NCBI GenBank assembly: GCA_903877165.1 | Contig: CAIRCU010000015.1 | Span: forward strand, 43,203-107,202 | From: Methanobacteriota archaeon | GTDB taxonomy: Archaea; Thermoplasmatota; E2; DHVEG-1 | Reading direction: 5' to 3' | DNA: 64,000 nt | In this document: one piece after another, positions 18,643 through 28,054 of the stretch | How the letters are laid out: the number at the start of each line of letters is the position of its first letter | How positions within the stretch are numbered: the stretch's first letter is position 1 | The notes under the pieces: generated by a model | Databases searched by the model: none | What the model was told of the DNA's origin: nothing | What the model saw: the letters and a program-made list of their open reading frames with translations, nothing else | Translations under genes and position numbers: made by a program

Positions 18643-19104
18643 ATGCAAACGGAACGTACCTTTGTCATGATTAAACCCGATGGGGTTCAACGAGGATTCA
18701 TTGGAGACATCATCAGCCGTTTTGAAAAGAAAGGAATCAAGATTATTGCTATGAAACTCGTTGCGGTGGACCGAGTCTTAGCCGAGCAGCACTACGGCGT
18801 GCATCGCGGCAAACCGTTCTTCGAGCCGACCGTCTCCTACATCACGTCTTCCCCTGTTGTCGCCATGGTGCTGGAAGGCTTCAACGCAGTGGAGATGGTG
18901 CGCGGGATGATGGGTAAGACGGATCCGCAGAAGGCTGAGATGGGCACTATCCGAGGCGACTACGGGCAATTCATCGGCCGCAACATCGTCCACGGGTCAG
19001 ACAGCCTTGAGAACGCTCAGAAAGAGATTGCGTTGTGGTTCTCCGACGACGAACTTATCACCTACACCCGGATTGACGAGCAGTGGCTGACAGAGGAGCG
19101 CTAG
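18643..19104 (+). CDS. ndk: Nucleoside diphosphate kinase
   Basis: Transfers the gamma-phosphate between nucleoside triphosphates and diphosphates in the cytosol. 153 residues, normal size. It begins with [16 protein letters not shown], and the phospho-accepting His117 lies in NIVHGSD. All the usual ligand segments ([15 protein letters not shown]) are present. It is a stand-alone gene between the CPBP protease and a small membrane protein. Confidence 0.97.
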   Translation: MQTERTFVMIKPDGVQRGFIGDIISRFEKKGIKIIAMKLVAVDRVLAEQHYGVHRGKPFFEPTVSYITSSPVVAMVLEGFNAVEMVRGMMGKTDPQKAEMGTIRGDYGQFIGRNIVHGSDSLENAQKEIALWFSDDELITYTRIDEQWLTEER

Positions 19105-19218
19105 CTCGTCAATGCATTAGGAGAACTTCTCCTGGGCTGAAAAAAAAGGAACTCTTAAATAGAAGTTTTTAATATTAGCCCGTTTAACTCTAAGAATAAT
19201 AAGAGGAGAGTTGAATCT

Positions 19219-19629
19219 ATGGAAAACAAAATTATAGGCAAGATAGCCATATGGGCATTCATCTTAGGGACCATCATCGCCCTTCTCGTGGGGTTGTACC
19301 AAGCATACACCCTCCAAAACGGGGACAACTTCATAACAACGAGCACGGGCTCAGCGGTCGCATGGCTGCTAGCGGTGATTGGCGCGATTGTGGGACTCCT
19401 GGCTTTCCTTGGAAAAGGGACCATTACCAAAGAAGAAGTCCCTGCATTCCTGACAGCAAGCATCGCCCTCTTAGTCATGTACGGCGTCTTCCAGAACCTC
19501 GTTCATACGGTTGGTTACTGGCTTGGACCCTTGTTCGCGGGCGTCTCACTGACCTTGTCGATCTTCATTGCCCCGGCCGCCGGTATCCTGGCGATTAAGG
19601 CAATCTACGACATCGGAAAAGACGTGTAA
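19219..19629 (+). CDS. Small four-helix membrane protein of unknown function
   Basis: 136 residues with four hydrophobic segments (about residues 8-25, 40-62, 72-92 and 100-130), so an integral membrane protein. Its short loops contain few charged residues. GAGGAG lies upstream of the ATG, and a strong hairpin-T terminator follows the stop, which supports a monocistronic gene. No family is recognised. Confidence 0.65.
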   Translation: MENKIIGKIAIWAFILGTIIALLVGLYQAYTLQNGDNFITTSTGSAVAWLLAVIGAIVGLLAFLGKGTITKEEVPAFLTASIALLVMYGVFQNLVHTVGYWLGPLFAGVSLTLSIFIAPAAGILAIKAIYDIGKDV

Positions 19630-19657
19630 ACACACGTCCTTTCTTTTTCCCTTTTTT
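19621..19657 (+). terminator. Hairpin terminator
   Basis: GACGTGT and ACACGTC form a perfect 7-bp stem with an AAAC loop that overlaps the stop codon. T-rich DNA with runs of five and seven T follows. It also lies between convergent genes. Confidence 0.6.
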
Positions 19658-19673
19658 TAAAAGAAATTCTTTG

Positions 19674-21425
19674 CTACATTCCCCAGAATTTATTTTGCTT
19701 CCTGTTAATCTCGATTATCTTCGTCAGGACGTCTTTTTCATCAGAATTGAGAACATCCAACTCAAGAAGTTTCTTTGCGTCACCTTCGGGGATGACCGTG
19801 AATAAGATATCGTCGCCTTTGAACTGTCGGCCAACTGTCGGGCCGTCAATGGAGATGGCGACCTCATCACCTTGCAGGGCCTCTTCCACCGGTTTATTCT
19901 GGGATTGAATGCCTCGGATGGTGCCGAGGACCTTCCCATCATCTTTCATTAGACGCATATCGACCTTGATGCGCCCAGCCAGTACCCGGATGCCAATAAT
20001 CGCTGGGTTATTCGCACGGAACACGTACTGCGGAAGGAATTTGACCATCCCCGGGTGGATGTAGTCTTCACGACGCTTGCGTTCCATCTCGGTCTTCGCT
20101 CGCTCATACCACTCATCGTAGTTCTCCATAATGGTGTAGATGACGTCTTCATTGAAGACCGTGACAGGACTTGCGACCAATTCTTCTTTCGCTTCCGGCA
20201 GAATCTTGACGTTGAATGCAAAGATGACACGCTCCAATGGATTGGTGAGCGCTGCGGTATCGACGATGTCCCGTTTGGACACATTACCGATGTCCACATG
20301 GCGTATTTTGATTCCTTTCTGCTCCCGGGCTTCTTTCACTAGCGCCTCAAGGGATCCTATCGTATCCGCCTTGATGAAGATACCTTCCTTGTCAAGCTGG
20401 ATGTCGACTCTCGATTGAGCGCGGATTTCGTCAACAATAGCCTGTGGATTACCCACGACAACACGAAGAGGCGCACCAGGAACGACGTTTCCAAGGTTAG
20501 GCGCCGAGATTTTAATCCCAGCTGCGGCTGAGACTTCCTTGACGCTGTCGAACCGCTCCCGGGGATCCCTGATTTCATCAAGAGGCTTCGGTTTCAGCAG
20601 CGCCTTGATCCGGGTCACCAGCGGCTCCCCATGAGTGCCAATGACGATCTCGTCCTCTTTGTGGATCGTTCCCGCATAGATAATCGCATCAATCGTGGTG
20701 CCGAGCCCAACGTCTTCCTTGACTTCAAGGACCGTTCCTTTTCCAGGGCCACTCTCGACCACGAGCCTGCCTTCAAGGAACCGCTGAGCAAGCCCGACGA
20801 GGACCATCAGGATCTCCGGGATGCCTTCACCAGTTTTCGCAGAGACTGGGACGATGGGGATCGCCTTGGTGAAATCCGAGATATTATAGTAGAGGTCCGC
20901 ATCGAATCCTTTATCGTACAACGTCCCTATTATGTCATAGATTTTTTCTTCGAAAATCTGTTTCACCTGCGGACGCTGACTGTCAATTCTGGCCTGACCG
21001 ACTCCCTCGGTTTTCTGCCAGCCGGAGATCGCATCGATCTTATTGGCAGCGATGACGAACGGGGTCTTGTACTGCTTCAGGATGTTCACGGACTCATGAG
21101 TCTGAGGCATAAAGGTCTCTTGGACATCGATAACGAGCACGGCGATATCCGCCAGAGAACCACCGCGAGACCGCAAGGTCGTAAACGCATGATGCCCCGG
21201 GGTATCGATGAACAGAAGACCGGGAAGGGAGAATTTCTTGCCACCAAGAAGATTTCCGCAGAGAGCGTAAATAGCCTCGATAGGCACCTCGGTGGCGCCG
21301 ATATGCTGGGTGATGGCCCCGGATTCCCGTGCAGCAACCGTGGACCCTCTGATATAGTCTAGGAACGAGGTTTTCCCATGGTCGACATGACCAAGAACAC
21401 TAACAATCGGCTGCCGTACCGCCAT
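19674..21425 (-). CDS. infB: Translation initiation factor aIF5B
   Basis: GTPase for ribosomal subunit joining and initiator tRNA positioning (583 residues, the archaeal short form without the eukaryotic N-terminal extension). G motifs: GHVDHGKT (12-19), DTPGH (74-78) and NKID (128-131). Domain II, the coupling helix and the domain IV region (GTIRGIQSQNKPVEEA) follow. The start was put at the ATG of MAVRQPIVSV because GGTGATG lies just upstream; a further in-frame ATG at 21446 would add seven residues. A hxlB-nfo operon lies upstream on the same strand. Confidence 0.96.
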   Translation of the reverse strand: MAVRQPIVSVLGHVDHGKTSFLDYIRGSTVAARESGAITQHIGATEVPIEAIYALCGNLLGGKKFSLPGLLFIDTPGHHAFTTLRSRGGSLADIAVLVIDVQETFMPQTHESVNILKQYKTPFVIAANKIDAISGWQKTEGVGQARIDSQRPQVKQIFEEKIYDIIGTLYDKGFDADLYYNISDFTKAIPIVPVSAKTGEGIPEILMVLVGLAQRFLEGRLVVESGPGKGTVLEVKEDVGLGTTIDAIIYAGTIHKEDEIVIGTHGEPLVTRIKALLKPKPLDEIRDPRERFDSVKEVSAAAGIKISAPNLGNVVPGAPLRVVVGNPQAIVDEIRAQSRVDIQLDKEGIFIKADTIGSLEALVKEAREQKGIKIRHVDIGNVSKRDIVDTAALTNPLERVIFAFNVKILPEAKEELVASPVTVFNEDVIYTIMENYDEWYERAKTEMERKRREDYIHPGMVKFLPQYVFRANNPAIIGIRVLAGRIKVDMRLMKDDGKVLGTIRGIQSQNKPVEEALQGDEVAISIDGPTVGRQFKGDDILFTVIPEGDAKKLLELDVLNSDEKDVLTKIIEINRKQNKFWGM

Positions 21426-21499
21426 ACCATCACCTTTCGGCTCCAACGACCGGTAGAAGAAGACTCCTTATAAAAAGATATCTCATGGAGAAGCGGGAA

Positions 21500-22060
21500 T
21501 CATGGAAGCTCAAGGGTCGCATGTCGCGATCGCATCGATTCTTCGGTCTCCTTCTTCTGATCCATCAACTCAGCGATGATGCAGTCCAAGAGAATCCACG
21601 TGCTTGCTTCAAACAGCGTGCCTAGGGGAGCAAAGGATTTTCGCTCCTTGCTTTCACCAGGTGGAGAGAGAACAAGCATGATGTCAGCATTGGTCGTGAT
21701 TTTCGCGTGTTTTTCCCCCGTGACCACGACGACCCGCGCACCAATGCGGTGGGCGATGTCCGCAGTCATGACCGCAGGGATGGTTTCTCCGGATCCTGAG
21801 ATGAGGAAGACCAGGTCGTTTTTTTGGACCGGGGCGCCGATGGTTTCCCCGATGACGAAGGTCTGGAAGCCGAGATGCACCAGACGTATCGCGAAGGCAC
21901 GTGCGACGAGCCCGGAACGCCCTGCACCGTAGACGAAAATACGCTTCGCTTTGAAAAATGAGGAGACGAGGTTGCTGACTTCCTTGTCGCTTACACTCAC
22001 AAGTATCTTACGGATTTGGGTTTCGATGAATTTTTGTGATGCATGGAACGTCTTCGTCAT
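21500..22060 (-). CDS. hxlB: 6-phospho-3-hexuloisomerase (SIS domain)
   Basis: Isomerase interconverting arabino-hex-3-ulose 6-phosphate and fructose 6-phosphate, part of the ribulose monophosphate route that archaea use to make pentoses. 186 residues with a single SIS fold. VYGAGRSGLVARAFAIRLVH and FLISGSGETIPAV are the phosphosugar-binding segments. The start overlaps the endonuclease IV-like gene by an ATGA, so the two are coupled. The partner hexulose phosphate synthase is not in the window. Another SIS-domain sugar isomerase is a less likely alternative. Confidence 0.88.
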   Translation of the reverse strand: MTKTFHASQKFIETQIRKILVSVSDKEVSNLVSSFFKAKRIFVYGAGRSGLVARAFAIRLVHLGFQTFVIGETIGAPVQKNDLVFLISGSGETIPAVMTADIAHRIGARVVVVTGEKHAKITTNADIMLVLSPPGESKERKSFAPLGTLFEASTWILLDCIIAELMDQKKETEESMRSRHATLELP

Positions 22061-22929
22061 GAGACCTCAGAAAGATCCTTGTAGTATGCCACCTCTTTCC
22101 CGGTCCGTTTCATGATGGCCTTTTCGACTTGGAGTTTGATGTAGACGGCATCGTGCTCCAGGAGTGGCGATTCGGAGATGAGGGTGACATTGAGTTTCTT
22201 ATCGAGAATCAGGTCGATGAGTGGAGCGAGGGGCATGTCTCCTTTTTTAATAGGCAAATGATAGTATTCGTTTCCCTTTTCATAGAGAACGCCGGTGATG
22301 TGGATGAGGTAGTGTCGGAGATGGAGCGGTTTGAGCTTTTCGAAGAGGGCGTCGAAATCCTCTCGTTCCTTCAGACAGCCGTTACCCCGGGCGTGGATAT
22401 GCCCAAGATCGATGGCTGGGACGATGTCTTTGACATGCGTGCATACGCTGACGATCTCTTCGATACTGCCGAAGACCTTCTGTTTTCCCATGGTTTCAAG
22501 TGCAAGCTTCGTCTTGATTTTTTGCTTTTTCAGGAGTCCGGCGATTTTCGTAGTGTTTTTCACGATGAGATTAAGGGTGCGTCGTTCACCGTTTTCCCCA
22601 TAGAATCCAGGATGAATGACAAGGTCTTTTGCGCCGATATCGTTTGCCATTTCTGCAGATTTCAGGATTTTTTCATAACTCATCTCGACTTCTTCTCTGT
22701 CTCCAGCGAGGTTCAGGTAATAGGGTGCGTGGACGTGGATTTCGATGTCGTTCTTCTTCGCATAGTCTTTGATGAAATCTGCTTCTTCCTCAGGCATCAC
22801 GTACAGGCCGCGGACGAACTGGATTTCAATCGCGTTCAAATCCAGGTTCTTGTGGGTGTATACAATACCGTCTTTGTTTGTCCGGCCTTTACAGGATAAG
22901 GGGATTCCGGCTTGGCCAATCCGTATCAT
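22057..22929 (-). CDS. Endonuclease IV-like TIM-barrel protein (AP endonuclease 2 superfamily)
   Basis: A 290-residue protein of the xylose isomerase-like/endonuclease IV fold, probably acting on abasic sites in DNA or on sugar phosphates. Metal-ligand type residues are visible: HVHAPYYLNL (His), LVIHPGFYG (His), LALETMGK (Glu), DLGHIHARG (Asp/His), HITG and ISESPL (Glu). This order is that of Nfo-like enzymes. The start MIRIGQAG was chosen because GGGAGGT lies just before it; the longer frame adds 16 residues without a ribosome site. It is translationally coupled to hxlB. Confidence 0.82.
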   Translation of the reverse strand: MIRIGQAGIPLSCKGRTNKDGIVYTHKNLDLNAIEIQFVRGLYVMPEEEADFIKDYAKKNDIEIHVHAPYYLNLAGDREEVEMSYEKILKSAEMANDIGAKDLVIHPGFYGENGERRTLNLIVKNTTKIAGLLKKQKIKTKLALETMGKQKVFGSIEEIVSVCTHVKDIVPAIDLGHIHARGNGCLKEREDFDALFEKLKPLHLRHYLIHITGVLYEKGNEYYHLPIKKGDMPLAPLIDLILDKKLNVTLISESPLLEHDAVYIKLQVEKAIMKRTGKEVAYYKDLSEVS

Positions 22930-22989
22930 TTTACCTCCCGGGTAGGGGATGCTGGTAGCGAACCTAGGTTGAACCAAAGAGATGAGGTG

Positions 22990-23256
22990 TTACGCCAATT
23001 CCTCTAATCGGCTCATGATATTCCAGATGAGAGTCCGGCCATGGAGTGGGATGTTCGGGTCGTTGGCGAGTTCGTCGAGTTTCGATGTGGCTGATGAGAT
23101 GCGTAAATCAATGGGGTCGTCAAGTTTCAGGAGCAGTTGTTTGATTTCCTCGGCGCCTCTTCGGATGTTTCTCGGGATCGCGCTGTCCTCGCTAATCATG
23201 TTTAAGCCGTCGCAAATCTGGTCGAGTCTTTTATCCACTGCCTGCATTAGCATCAC
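22990..23256 (-). CDS. UPF0147 family protein
   Basis: 88-residue helical protein of the archaeal UPF0147 family: regular heptad-like helices (QICDGLNMISEDSAIPRNIR, then EEIKQLLLKLDD) and the conserved LANDPNIPLHGRTLIWNIMS segment. The function is unknown. It is found almost only in archaea, which supports the taxonomic reading. Confidence 0.85.
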   Translation of the reverse strand: MMLMQAVDKRLDQICDGLNMISEDSAIPRNIRRGAEEIKQLLLKLDDPIDLRISSATSKLDELANDPNIPLHGRTLIWNIMSRLEELA

Positions 23257-23307
23257 CCTGGTATGAGGGGAGGGTAAGGGGAAGGGTGGATAAATATATT
23301 ATGGAGG

Positions 23308-25572
23308 CTACGAAGAGATGTATTCTTGAGAAAAAAGTGCGTGGAGTTCCTCCGCGGTTTGTCTGCCGATGCCGTGGACTTCGCTGAGTTCTTCGACGGT
23401 GGCGTTGATAATGGCGCGGATACTACCGAAATGTTCCAGCAGTCGTTTGGCGAGGACGACGGAGATGCTGGGGAGGCCTTCGATGACGAATTGTTGTTGT
23501 TCGGAAGGCTTTGCCGCCCATTTTTCCCCACGGATGGGGACCGGCTTTGTAGAATCTCGTTGCTCGCGGCGGGCGATGGCGATGAGCAGGTCGCCGGTTT
23601 CCTGTGGTGAGGTGGTGCAGAGGATGGCGACGCCGAAGTCTATGAGGATGGAAGCGAGGCTGCCGAAGAGGGAGGCATGAGTGATGTTTCGTTTGGTGAG
23701 GAGGCCTTCTCCTTCGATGATGAGGATGGGCCTGGAAAAGGTTTGTCTGATGTTCTTTATTTGCTGGAAGAGTTTTCCTTCAAGGAGGGAGCTGAGGAAG
23801 TCGTCGGTGGTTTTTCGTTCGATGCCGATGCGTTGGGAGACGATGTAGTCGCCGATGTCGAGGTCTTGGACTTGGACGTTGATGCCGCTGCTGGCAAGGT
23901 GTCGGACGACTGGGCTGCGGGATTCACGGTAGTCTACAATAATGGTGATCTGTTCTTTGGGTTGGTACTCGGAGAGCTTCGTCTGGCGTTCTTCTATCGT
24001 CGTGGGTAAAGGATTCTGGGGGGTCGACCCGAAGTGGCGTCTGAGGGATGTTCTCAGGGCTTCGAGTTCTGTGTGCATTTGTTTTTCTTTGTGGCGTGAG
24101 GTCCAGTAGTAGGCTTCGTCCGGGGTGTCTTTGGCGATGAGGATGATGGCTTTTCCTGGCATTTTTCTGGCGGTGCGGCCGCGGCGCTGGATGGTTCGTA
24201 TCTCGGATGGCACGGGTTCGTAGAAGATGACGAGGTCGGTGGAGGGGATGTCGAGTCCTTCTTCGGCGACAGAGGTTGCGATGAGGACGTTGTAGTCTCC
24301 GGCTTCGAATTTCTTGATGATCTCGATTTGTTCCCGTTGGGTGAGGCCTTTATCGGCTCCTTTTCCTGCTTGTCCGACGAACCGTACTGGTTTGACAGCC
24401 GGGAGGGTAGAGAGATGGTGGACCATGACGTTCGCGGTATCTCGGTAGTGGGTGAACACGATGATTTTTGAGGAGGGTTTCTGCTGGAATTGGGTGCGGA
24501 CGATGGCAGCGATTTCTGGGATCTTCGGATGGTCTATGGTCATGCCTTTGCTGGTGGCGATGGCTTCGAGGATGTTGGGGTCTTTGACAAGGTCCCGGGA
24601 GGCTTTGCTGCCACCTTTGGAAGCGGCTTCTTCGAGGATGCGCTGGAGGTAGTTGCGTAAGGCGCTGACACCTTGGGTCTGGAGGAGTTCGATGGCGTGA
24701 TAGATCTTTAATGCCGCGTTCTGGGTTGAGGCCGCGGTGAACAACTGTCTAGGCGGGTTAGGAGTGCTCCTGAGGCGTTGTTGGATGTGTTCCTGGAGTT
24801 CGAGGAGTTTTTTGCGGTTCACGGTTGCGGTGGTAAGGGGTTCGCTGAGTTTGAGGTCGTTGATGAATCTGAGGCGGTCTGCGAGTGCTTTTCTGAGAAG
24901 CTGGAGGACAGCTGTGAATTCTTTGGGGAGCGGGATTTCTTTCCATTGGATGTCCAGGTTGTGGACGTAGGGGCGGACGTCAGGGTCTGTGGTGGTTCGT
25001 ATTTCGATGTTTCGTATCTCCAAGTTTTTACAGACGTCGAGGATTTTGGGGAGGTCGTTACCTGGGGATGCGGTCATGCCGAGGCAGAGCCGTTGGTCGC
25101 GTTGTCGTCGGTAGATGTCGGCGATGAAGACGTACGAGTAGTTGCCGATGGCACGGTGGGTTTCGTCGAAGATGATAAGGGAGATAGAGGCGAGGTCGAG
25201 TCGTTTGGCGATGAGGTCGTTTTCGATGACTTGTGGCGTGGAGACGATGATGCGGTGCTGTTGCCAGAGTTCCAGGCGTTTTTCTGGGGTGACTTCCCCG
25301 GTGAACATCGTGACGATGCTGGGGTCGCGTAGGAATTTCTTCAGGAATGTGGTGTGTTGGTTGACGAGGGGTTTTGTGGGTGCGAGGAATAGGATCTTGT
25401 TTGCGGGGTCTTTGAGGTGCTGGACGAGGAGGAGGAGGGCGATGATGGTTTTCCCCATGCCGGTGGGGAGGACGACGAGGGTGCTTGCGTTCTCGGCGGC
25501 TGCGGCGATATGCTGTTGGTATTCACGGGCTTCGAGGGCATTTGGCTGGATGCACTCATGGTGGATGAACAC
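23308..25572 (-). CDS. hef: Hef: archaeal FANCM-like helicase with XPF-type nuclease
   Basis: Branch-DNA processing enzyme for stalled replication forks (754 residues). The N-terminal superfamily 2 helicase has LPTGMGKT (Walker A), IIFDETHRAIG (DExH-type motif II), and motif VI in QRRGRTARKMPG. The C-terminal ERCC4 nuclease has the ERKTTDD active site (IGIERKTTDDFLSSL) and a tandem helix-hairpin-helix (VLAKRLLEHFGSIRAI, then EELSEVHGIGRQTAEEL). Both halves are complete, as in euryarchaeal Hef. The GTG at 25572 places EAREYQ at the family position, but no ribosome site is seen. Confidence 0.95.
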   Translation of the reverse strand: MFIHHECIQPNALEAREYQQHIAAAAENASTLVVLPTGMGKTIIALLLLVQHLKDPANKILFLAPTKPLVNQHTTFLKKFLRDPSIVTMFTGEVTPEKRLELWQQHRIIVSTPQVIENDLIAKRLDLASISLIIFDETHRAIGNYSYVFIADIYRRQRDQRLCLGMTASPGNDLPKILDVCKNLEIRNIEIRTTTDPDVRPYVHNLDIQWKEIPLPKEFTAVLQLLRKALADRLRFINDLKLSEPLTTATVNRKKLLELQEHIQQRLRSTPNPPRQLFTAASTQNAALKIYHAIELLQTQGVSALRNYLQRILEEAASKGGSKASRDLVKDPNILEAIATSKGMTIDHPKIPEIAAIVRTQFQQKPSSKIIVFTHYRDTANVMVHHLSTLPAVKPVRFVGQAGKGADKGLTQREQIEIIKKFEAGDYNVLIATSVAEEGLDIPSTDLVIFYEPVPSEIRTIQRRGRTARKMPGKAIILIAKDTPDEAYYWTSRHKEKQMHTELEALRTSLRRHFGSTPQNPLPTTIEERQTKLSEYQPKEQITIIVDYRESRSPVVRHLASSGINVQVQDLDIGDYIVSQRIGIERKTTDDFLSSLLEGKLFQQIKNIRQTFSRPILIIEGEGLLTKRNITHASLFGSLASILIDFGVAILCTTSPQETGDLLIAIARREQRDSTKPVPIRGEKWAAKPSEQQQFVIEGLPSISVVLAKRLLEHFGSIRAIINATVEELSEVHGIGRQTAEELHALFSQEYISS

Positions 25573-25661
25573 AGAAAGGGAGATGGACCGGGAGTTTTTA
25601 GAGATTTGGGACAGGGGCGATGCGGGTCATCTTATTCCAAATATTTATATCATCAGTCGAT

Positions 25662-25877
25662 ATGAGGATTTGTGTGTCCGTACAGATTTTTTCGTATACG
25701 GTCCCGCTGTGGGTTTTTTTGTCCTTAGCTATCATCGTGTTTCTCCTCCTCTGGCTGGTCGTGAAAGTCGCGGTTCGGTATTTCCTGTATATCGTCCTCG
25801 TCATCCTTCTACTGCTGGTGCTGGAGACGCTCGGTGTGTTCACCTGGCTTCAGGCTCATCTCTCAGGCTTGGGGTAA
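25662..25877 (+). CDS. Small membrane protein, hypothetical
   Basis: A 71-residue frame rich in hydrophobic residues, with two likely membrane segments (VPLWVFLSLAIIVFLLLWLV and YFLYIVLVILLLLVLETL). A TATA-like ATATTTATAT lies about 20 bases before the chosen ATG, which would give a leaderless mRNA; an upstream in-frame ATG at 25620 lies before that box. It is divergent from hef. No family is recognised, but the position and composition favour a real gene. Confidence 0.5.
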   Translation: MRICVSVQIFSYTVPLWVFLSLAIIVFLLLWLVVKVAVRYFLYIVLVILLLLVLETLGVFTWLQAHLSGLG

Positions 25878-25914
25878 AAAAAAGAGTTCCTTTCTTAAGA
25901 TGCAACCAACGTGA

Positions 25915-26286
25915 TTAGTCGATGCAGGCGAGTTTGACGTTGGTAAGGAGCCAGTCGATATTGAACGGCTTTTGGATGTAGTCGTAGATGTAGGGCTCGA
26001 GTTCGTTGTATTTGTCCTGGTCTTTTTTCGAGCTGGCGGTGATGATGACAATTTTGACTAGTTTTGCGTATCCTTGTTTGACGATTTCGTGGATAGTCGT
26101 GTAGCCGTCCATGAATGGCATCATGAGGTCCATGAGAATGACCCCAGAAAAACCCCGCTGCAGCTCCTTAAGGCAGTCGTACCCGGTGTCCACGGTGAGC
26201 ACCTCGAAGTGCTCCTTCTCAAAGAGGGCACGAAGAATCACCAGCAAATCCGGGTCGTCATCCACGATCATGATTCTCTTTTCCAT
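25915..26286 (-). CDS. Stand-alone response regulator receiver domain
   Basis: CheY-like single receiver domain (123 residues). Asp9 and Asp10 (metal), phospho-acceptor Asp53 in LMDLMMP, Thr83 and Lys106 in QKPF are all present, so it should be phosphorylated. No output domain and no histidine kinase are in the window. The internal ATG (MEKRIMIVDD) was chosen as the family-like start. It may signal through protein contacts; the target is unknown. Confidence 0.9.
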   Translation of the reverse strand: MEKRIMIVDDDPDLLVILRALFEKEHFEVLTVDTGYDCLKELQRGFSGVILMDLMMPFMDGYTTIHEIVKQGYAKLVKIVIITASSKKDQDKYNELEPYIYDYIQKPFNIDWLLTNVKLACID

Positions 26287-26365
26287 AGTTCTACCCGTCA
26301 CATGTTATACTTTTACAGTAATGACTTATATGGGTTCCCGAGAAAATTTACGTTTTGACAAAACG

Positions 26366-27112
26366 TCACGATATCCTCTCGAGTAAGAGGTCGCTGAGAG
26401 ACCCGATTTGCGCTGGGGATAACTGCTCAACGCGTTCGTCAAGGAACGGCAGACCATCCAGATCTGAACATAGAGATCGAAGCGTCGTCTTAATCTTTTT
26501 CCGCCGTTGGGAAAACAACCGACGGACCACCTCGAAGAAAAACGTCTCATCGCGGACAGTGAACGCAGGGTGTCCACGGGGGATGAGTTCGACAATTGCG
26601 GCATCGACTTCAGGCGGAGGGGAGAAACTTTCGCGAGGAACACGCTCCAGGAGGCGACACGTCGCCTTATAGGATACAAATACCGAGAGGCGGGAGTAGT
26701 GCTTCGTCCCCGGGCCTGCGATGAGTCGCTGCGCGAACTCCCATTGGTAGATAAGCACCGCTTTTTCAAAGGAACAATCCAGAAGCTTGCTAGTGATGGC
26801 TGAGGAGATCCAGAATGGTAGGTTTGCGACCACCTTGGTGAACCGTGGCAGACTTGTAAAATCATATGCGACCGCGTCCCCTTGGATGACTTGCACGTTA
26901 GACGGGAGATCCATGGAAAGCTGGCGTGCGAGTCGAGGGTCGATTTCAATGGCGATAACCTGCCGAGCTGAGGTAGCTAACAAACGAGTTAATGCACCTT
27001 TGCCAGGGCCGATTTCCAGGACGACGTCGTGTTTCGTTAATGATGCGTACTGGACCTCACGTGAAGCAATAGAAGAATCGAGTAAGAAATGCTGGCCGAG
27101 GTGCTGCGCCAT
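26366..27112 (-). CDS. ksgA: rRNA small subunit dimethyladenosine transferase (KsgA/Dim1)
   Basis: SAM-dependent enzyme that dimethylates two adjacent adenines near the 3' end of 16S rRNA (248 residues). Motif I is EIGPGKGALTRLL, with the acidic residue AIEIDPRLA next. The catalytic motif IV is NLPFWISS, in the usual N-L-P-[FY] form. The start follows the DUF655 stop by 5 bases. It is the last gene of the Pus10-L21e-RpoF-DUF655-KsgA cluster, an arrangement conserved in euryarchaea. Confidence 0.95.
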   Translation of the reverse strand: MAQHLGQHFLLDSSIASREVQYASLTKHDVVLEIGPGKGALTRLLATSARQVIAIEIDPRLARQLSMDLPSNVQVIQGDAVAYDFTSLPRFTKVVANLPFWISSAITSKLLDCSFEKAVLIYQWEFAQRLIAGPGTKHYSRLSVFVSYKATCRLLERVPRESFSPPPEVDAAIVELIPRGHPAFTVRDETFFFEVVRRLFSQRRKKIKTTLRSLCSDLDGLPFLDERVEQLSPAQIGSLSDLLLERIS

Positions 27113-27117
27113 GCAGG

Positions 27118-27696
27118 TCAGTATTGCGACGATGATTCATGCGAGATGGGCGGACGCGTGAAGATCCTGTACTTCTGGTTCGGATCCGTCAGCTCCAGCT
27201 CGATGCGCTTGGAGATAAGCTTATCTGGACAACGCAGGAAGTCAATGCGGTCCTGCATCTCCTTAAAAGTCGTGAACGGCTGTTTCTTGCGCTCATCGAG
27301 GATCTGGTGCATCATCTTCTTCCCAAGGCCCGGGAGAAGCTCCAGGACATGGAACCGTGTGGAGATGGCGGATGCTTCGTTGAAGAACTTCACGAACTGG
27401 GGCTCCTGGTTCTTGACGATGTCGTTGATGACGTACGGCAGCTCCCCGTGCGCGGTGGCGGTGAGGTCCTCAAAGTTCACCCGGCCTTTGATCTTCTCGA
27501 TTTTCACGCGCTGCATGCCGTCCTTGCCGACGTAGACGCGCTCACCTATGGTGAAGGTCGCGTCGCGCTTCGGGATGAGCTCAAGAAACGTGAACTGATT
27601 TTCTCCGATCCCATAGACGACAGGAGTTCTCTTGAACGGTGGAAGGTCCCCTCTTCCTTTCGGTAAAAAATCCAGAACATAGACGTAGTCCTCCAC
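27118..27696 (-). CDS. DUF655 family nucleic-acid-binding protein
   Basis: 192-residue archaeal protein with an N-terminal OB-like region (YVYVLDFLPKG, then VYGIGENQFTFLEL) and a helix-hairpin-helix-like part (LELLPGLGKKMMHQILDERK). This architecture defines DUF655. Its conserved place between rpoF and ksgA suggests a role tied to transcription or ribosome assembly. The biochemical activity is not known. Confidence 0.88.
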   Translation of the reverse strand: MEDYVYVLDFLPKGRGDLPPFKRTPVVYGIGENQFTFLELIPKRDATFTIGERVYVGKDGMQRVKIEKIKGRVNFEDLTATAHGELPYVINDIVKNQEPQFVKFFNEASAISTRFHVLELLPGLGKKMMHQILDERKKQPFTTFKEMQDRIDFLRCPDKLISKRIELELTDPNQKYRIFTRPPISHESSSQY

Positions 27697-27717
27697 TCTC
27701 TCACCTTCCGACTCTGT

Positions 27718-28053
27718 CTACTCCACCGAGTACTTGTTTACCAACTCGATGATGGTCTTAATCTCCTTCTCATTCGGAGAAATCCGTTCTTTCGCAAAGA
27801 TCGCCTTGACATCATCCAAAGTCCTTGGCAGGATGTCAGCGATTTTATAGGCATGGAACTCCTCGATATGCTCCTGTTTCAACAGCTCGGCGATGAGATC
27901 CTTTGTTTGTTTCGCGCTCAACGTGGAGAAGCGCTCTGCATGCTCCAGGGCGATGCGCTGTTCGTAGATGAGTTCTTTGCGTTCTTTGCTGATTTTTCGC
28001 AGAACGTTTTTCACTTCGGCAAGCGACACCAGTTTGGCGTGTTCTTCGGCCAT
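27718..28053 (-). CDS. rpoF: RNA polymerase subunit F (Rpo4/Rpb4-like)
   Basis: 111-residue subunit of the archaeal polymerase stalk, partner of Rpo7. It is mostly helical, with the HRDC-like segment PRTLDDVKAIFAKERI near the C-terminus. The start MAEEHAKLV was chosen because the ATG lies 1 base after the L21e stop; the longer upstream frame overlaps rpl21e and is not family-like. Tight packing with rpl21e and DUF655 supports one operon. Confidence 0.92.
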   Translation of the reverse strand: MAEEHAKLVSLAEVKNVLRKISKERKELIYEQRIALEHAERFSTLSAKQTKDLIAELLKQEHIEEFHAYKIADILPRTLDDVKAIFAKERISPNEKEIKTIIELVNKYSVE

Positions 28054-28054
28054 T

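Noticed and set aside
24778..25332. Acidic 184-residue plus-strand frame opposite hef
   Set aside because: Antisense to the helicase domain; the F/E/D/V-rich pattern comes from the complementary codons.
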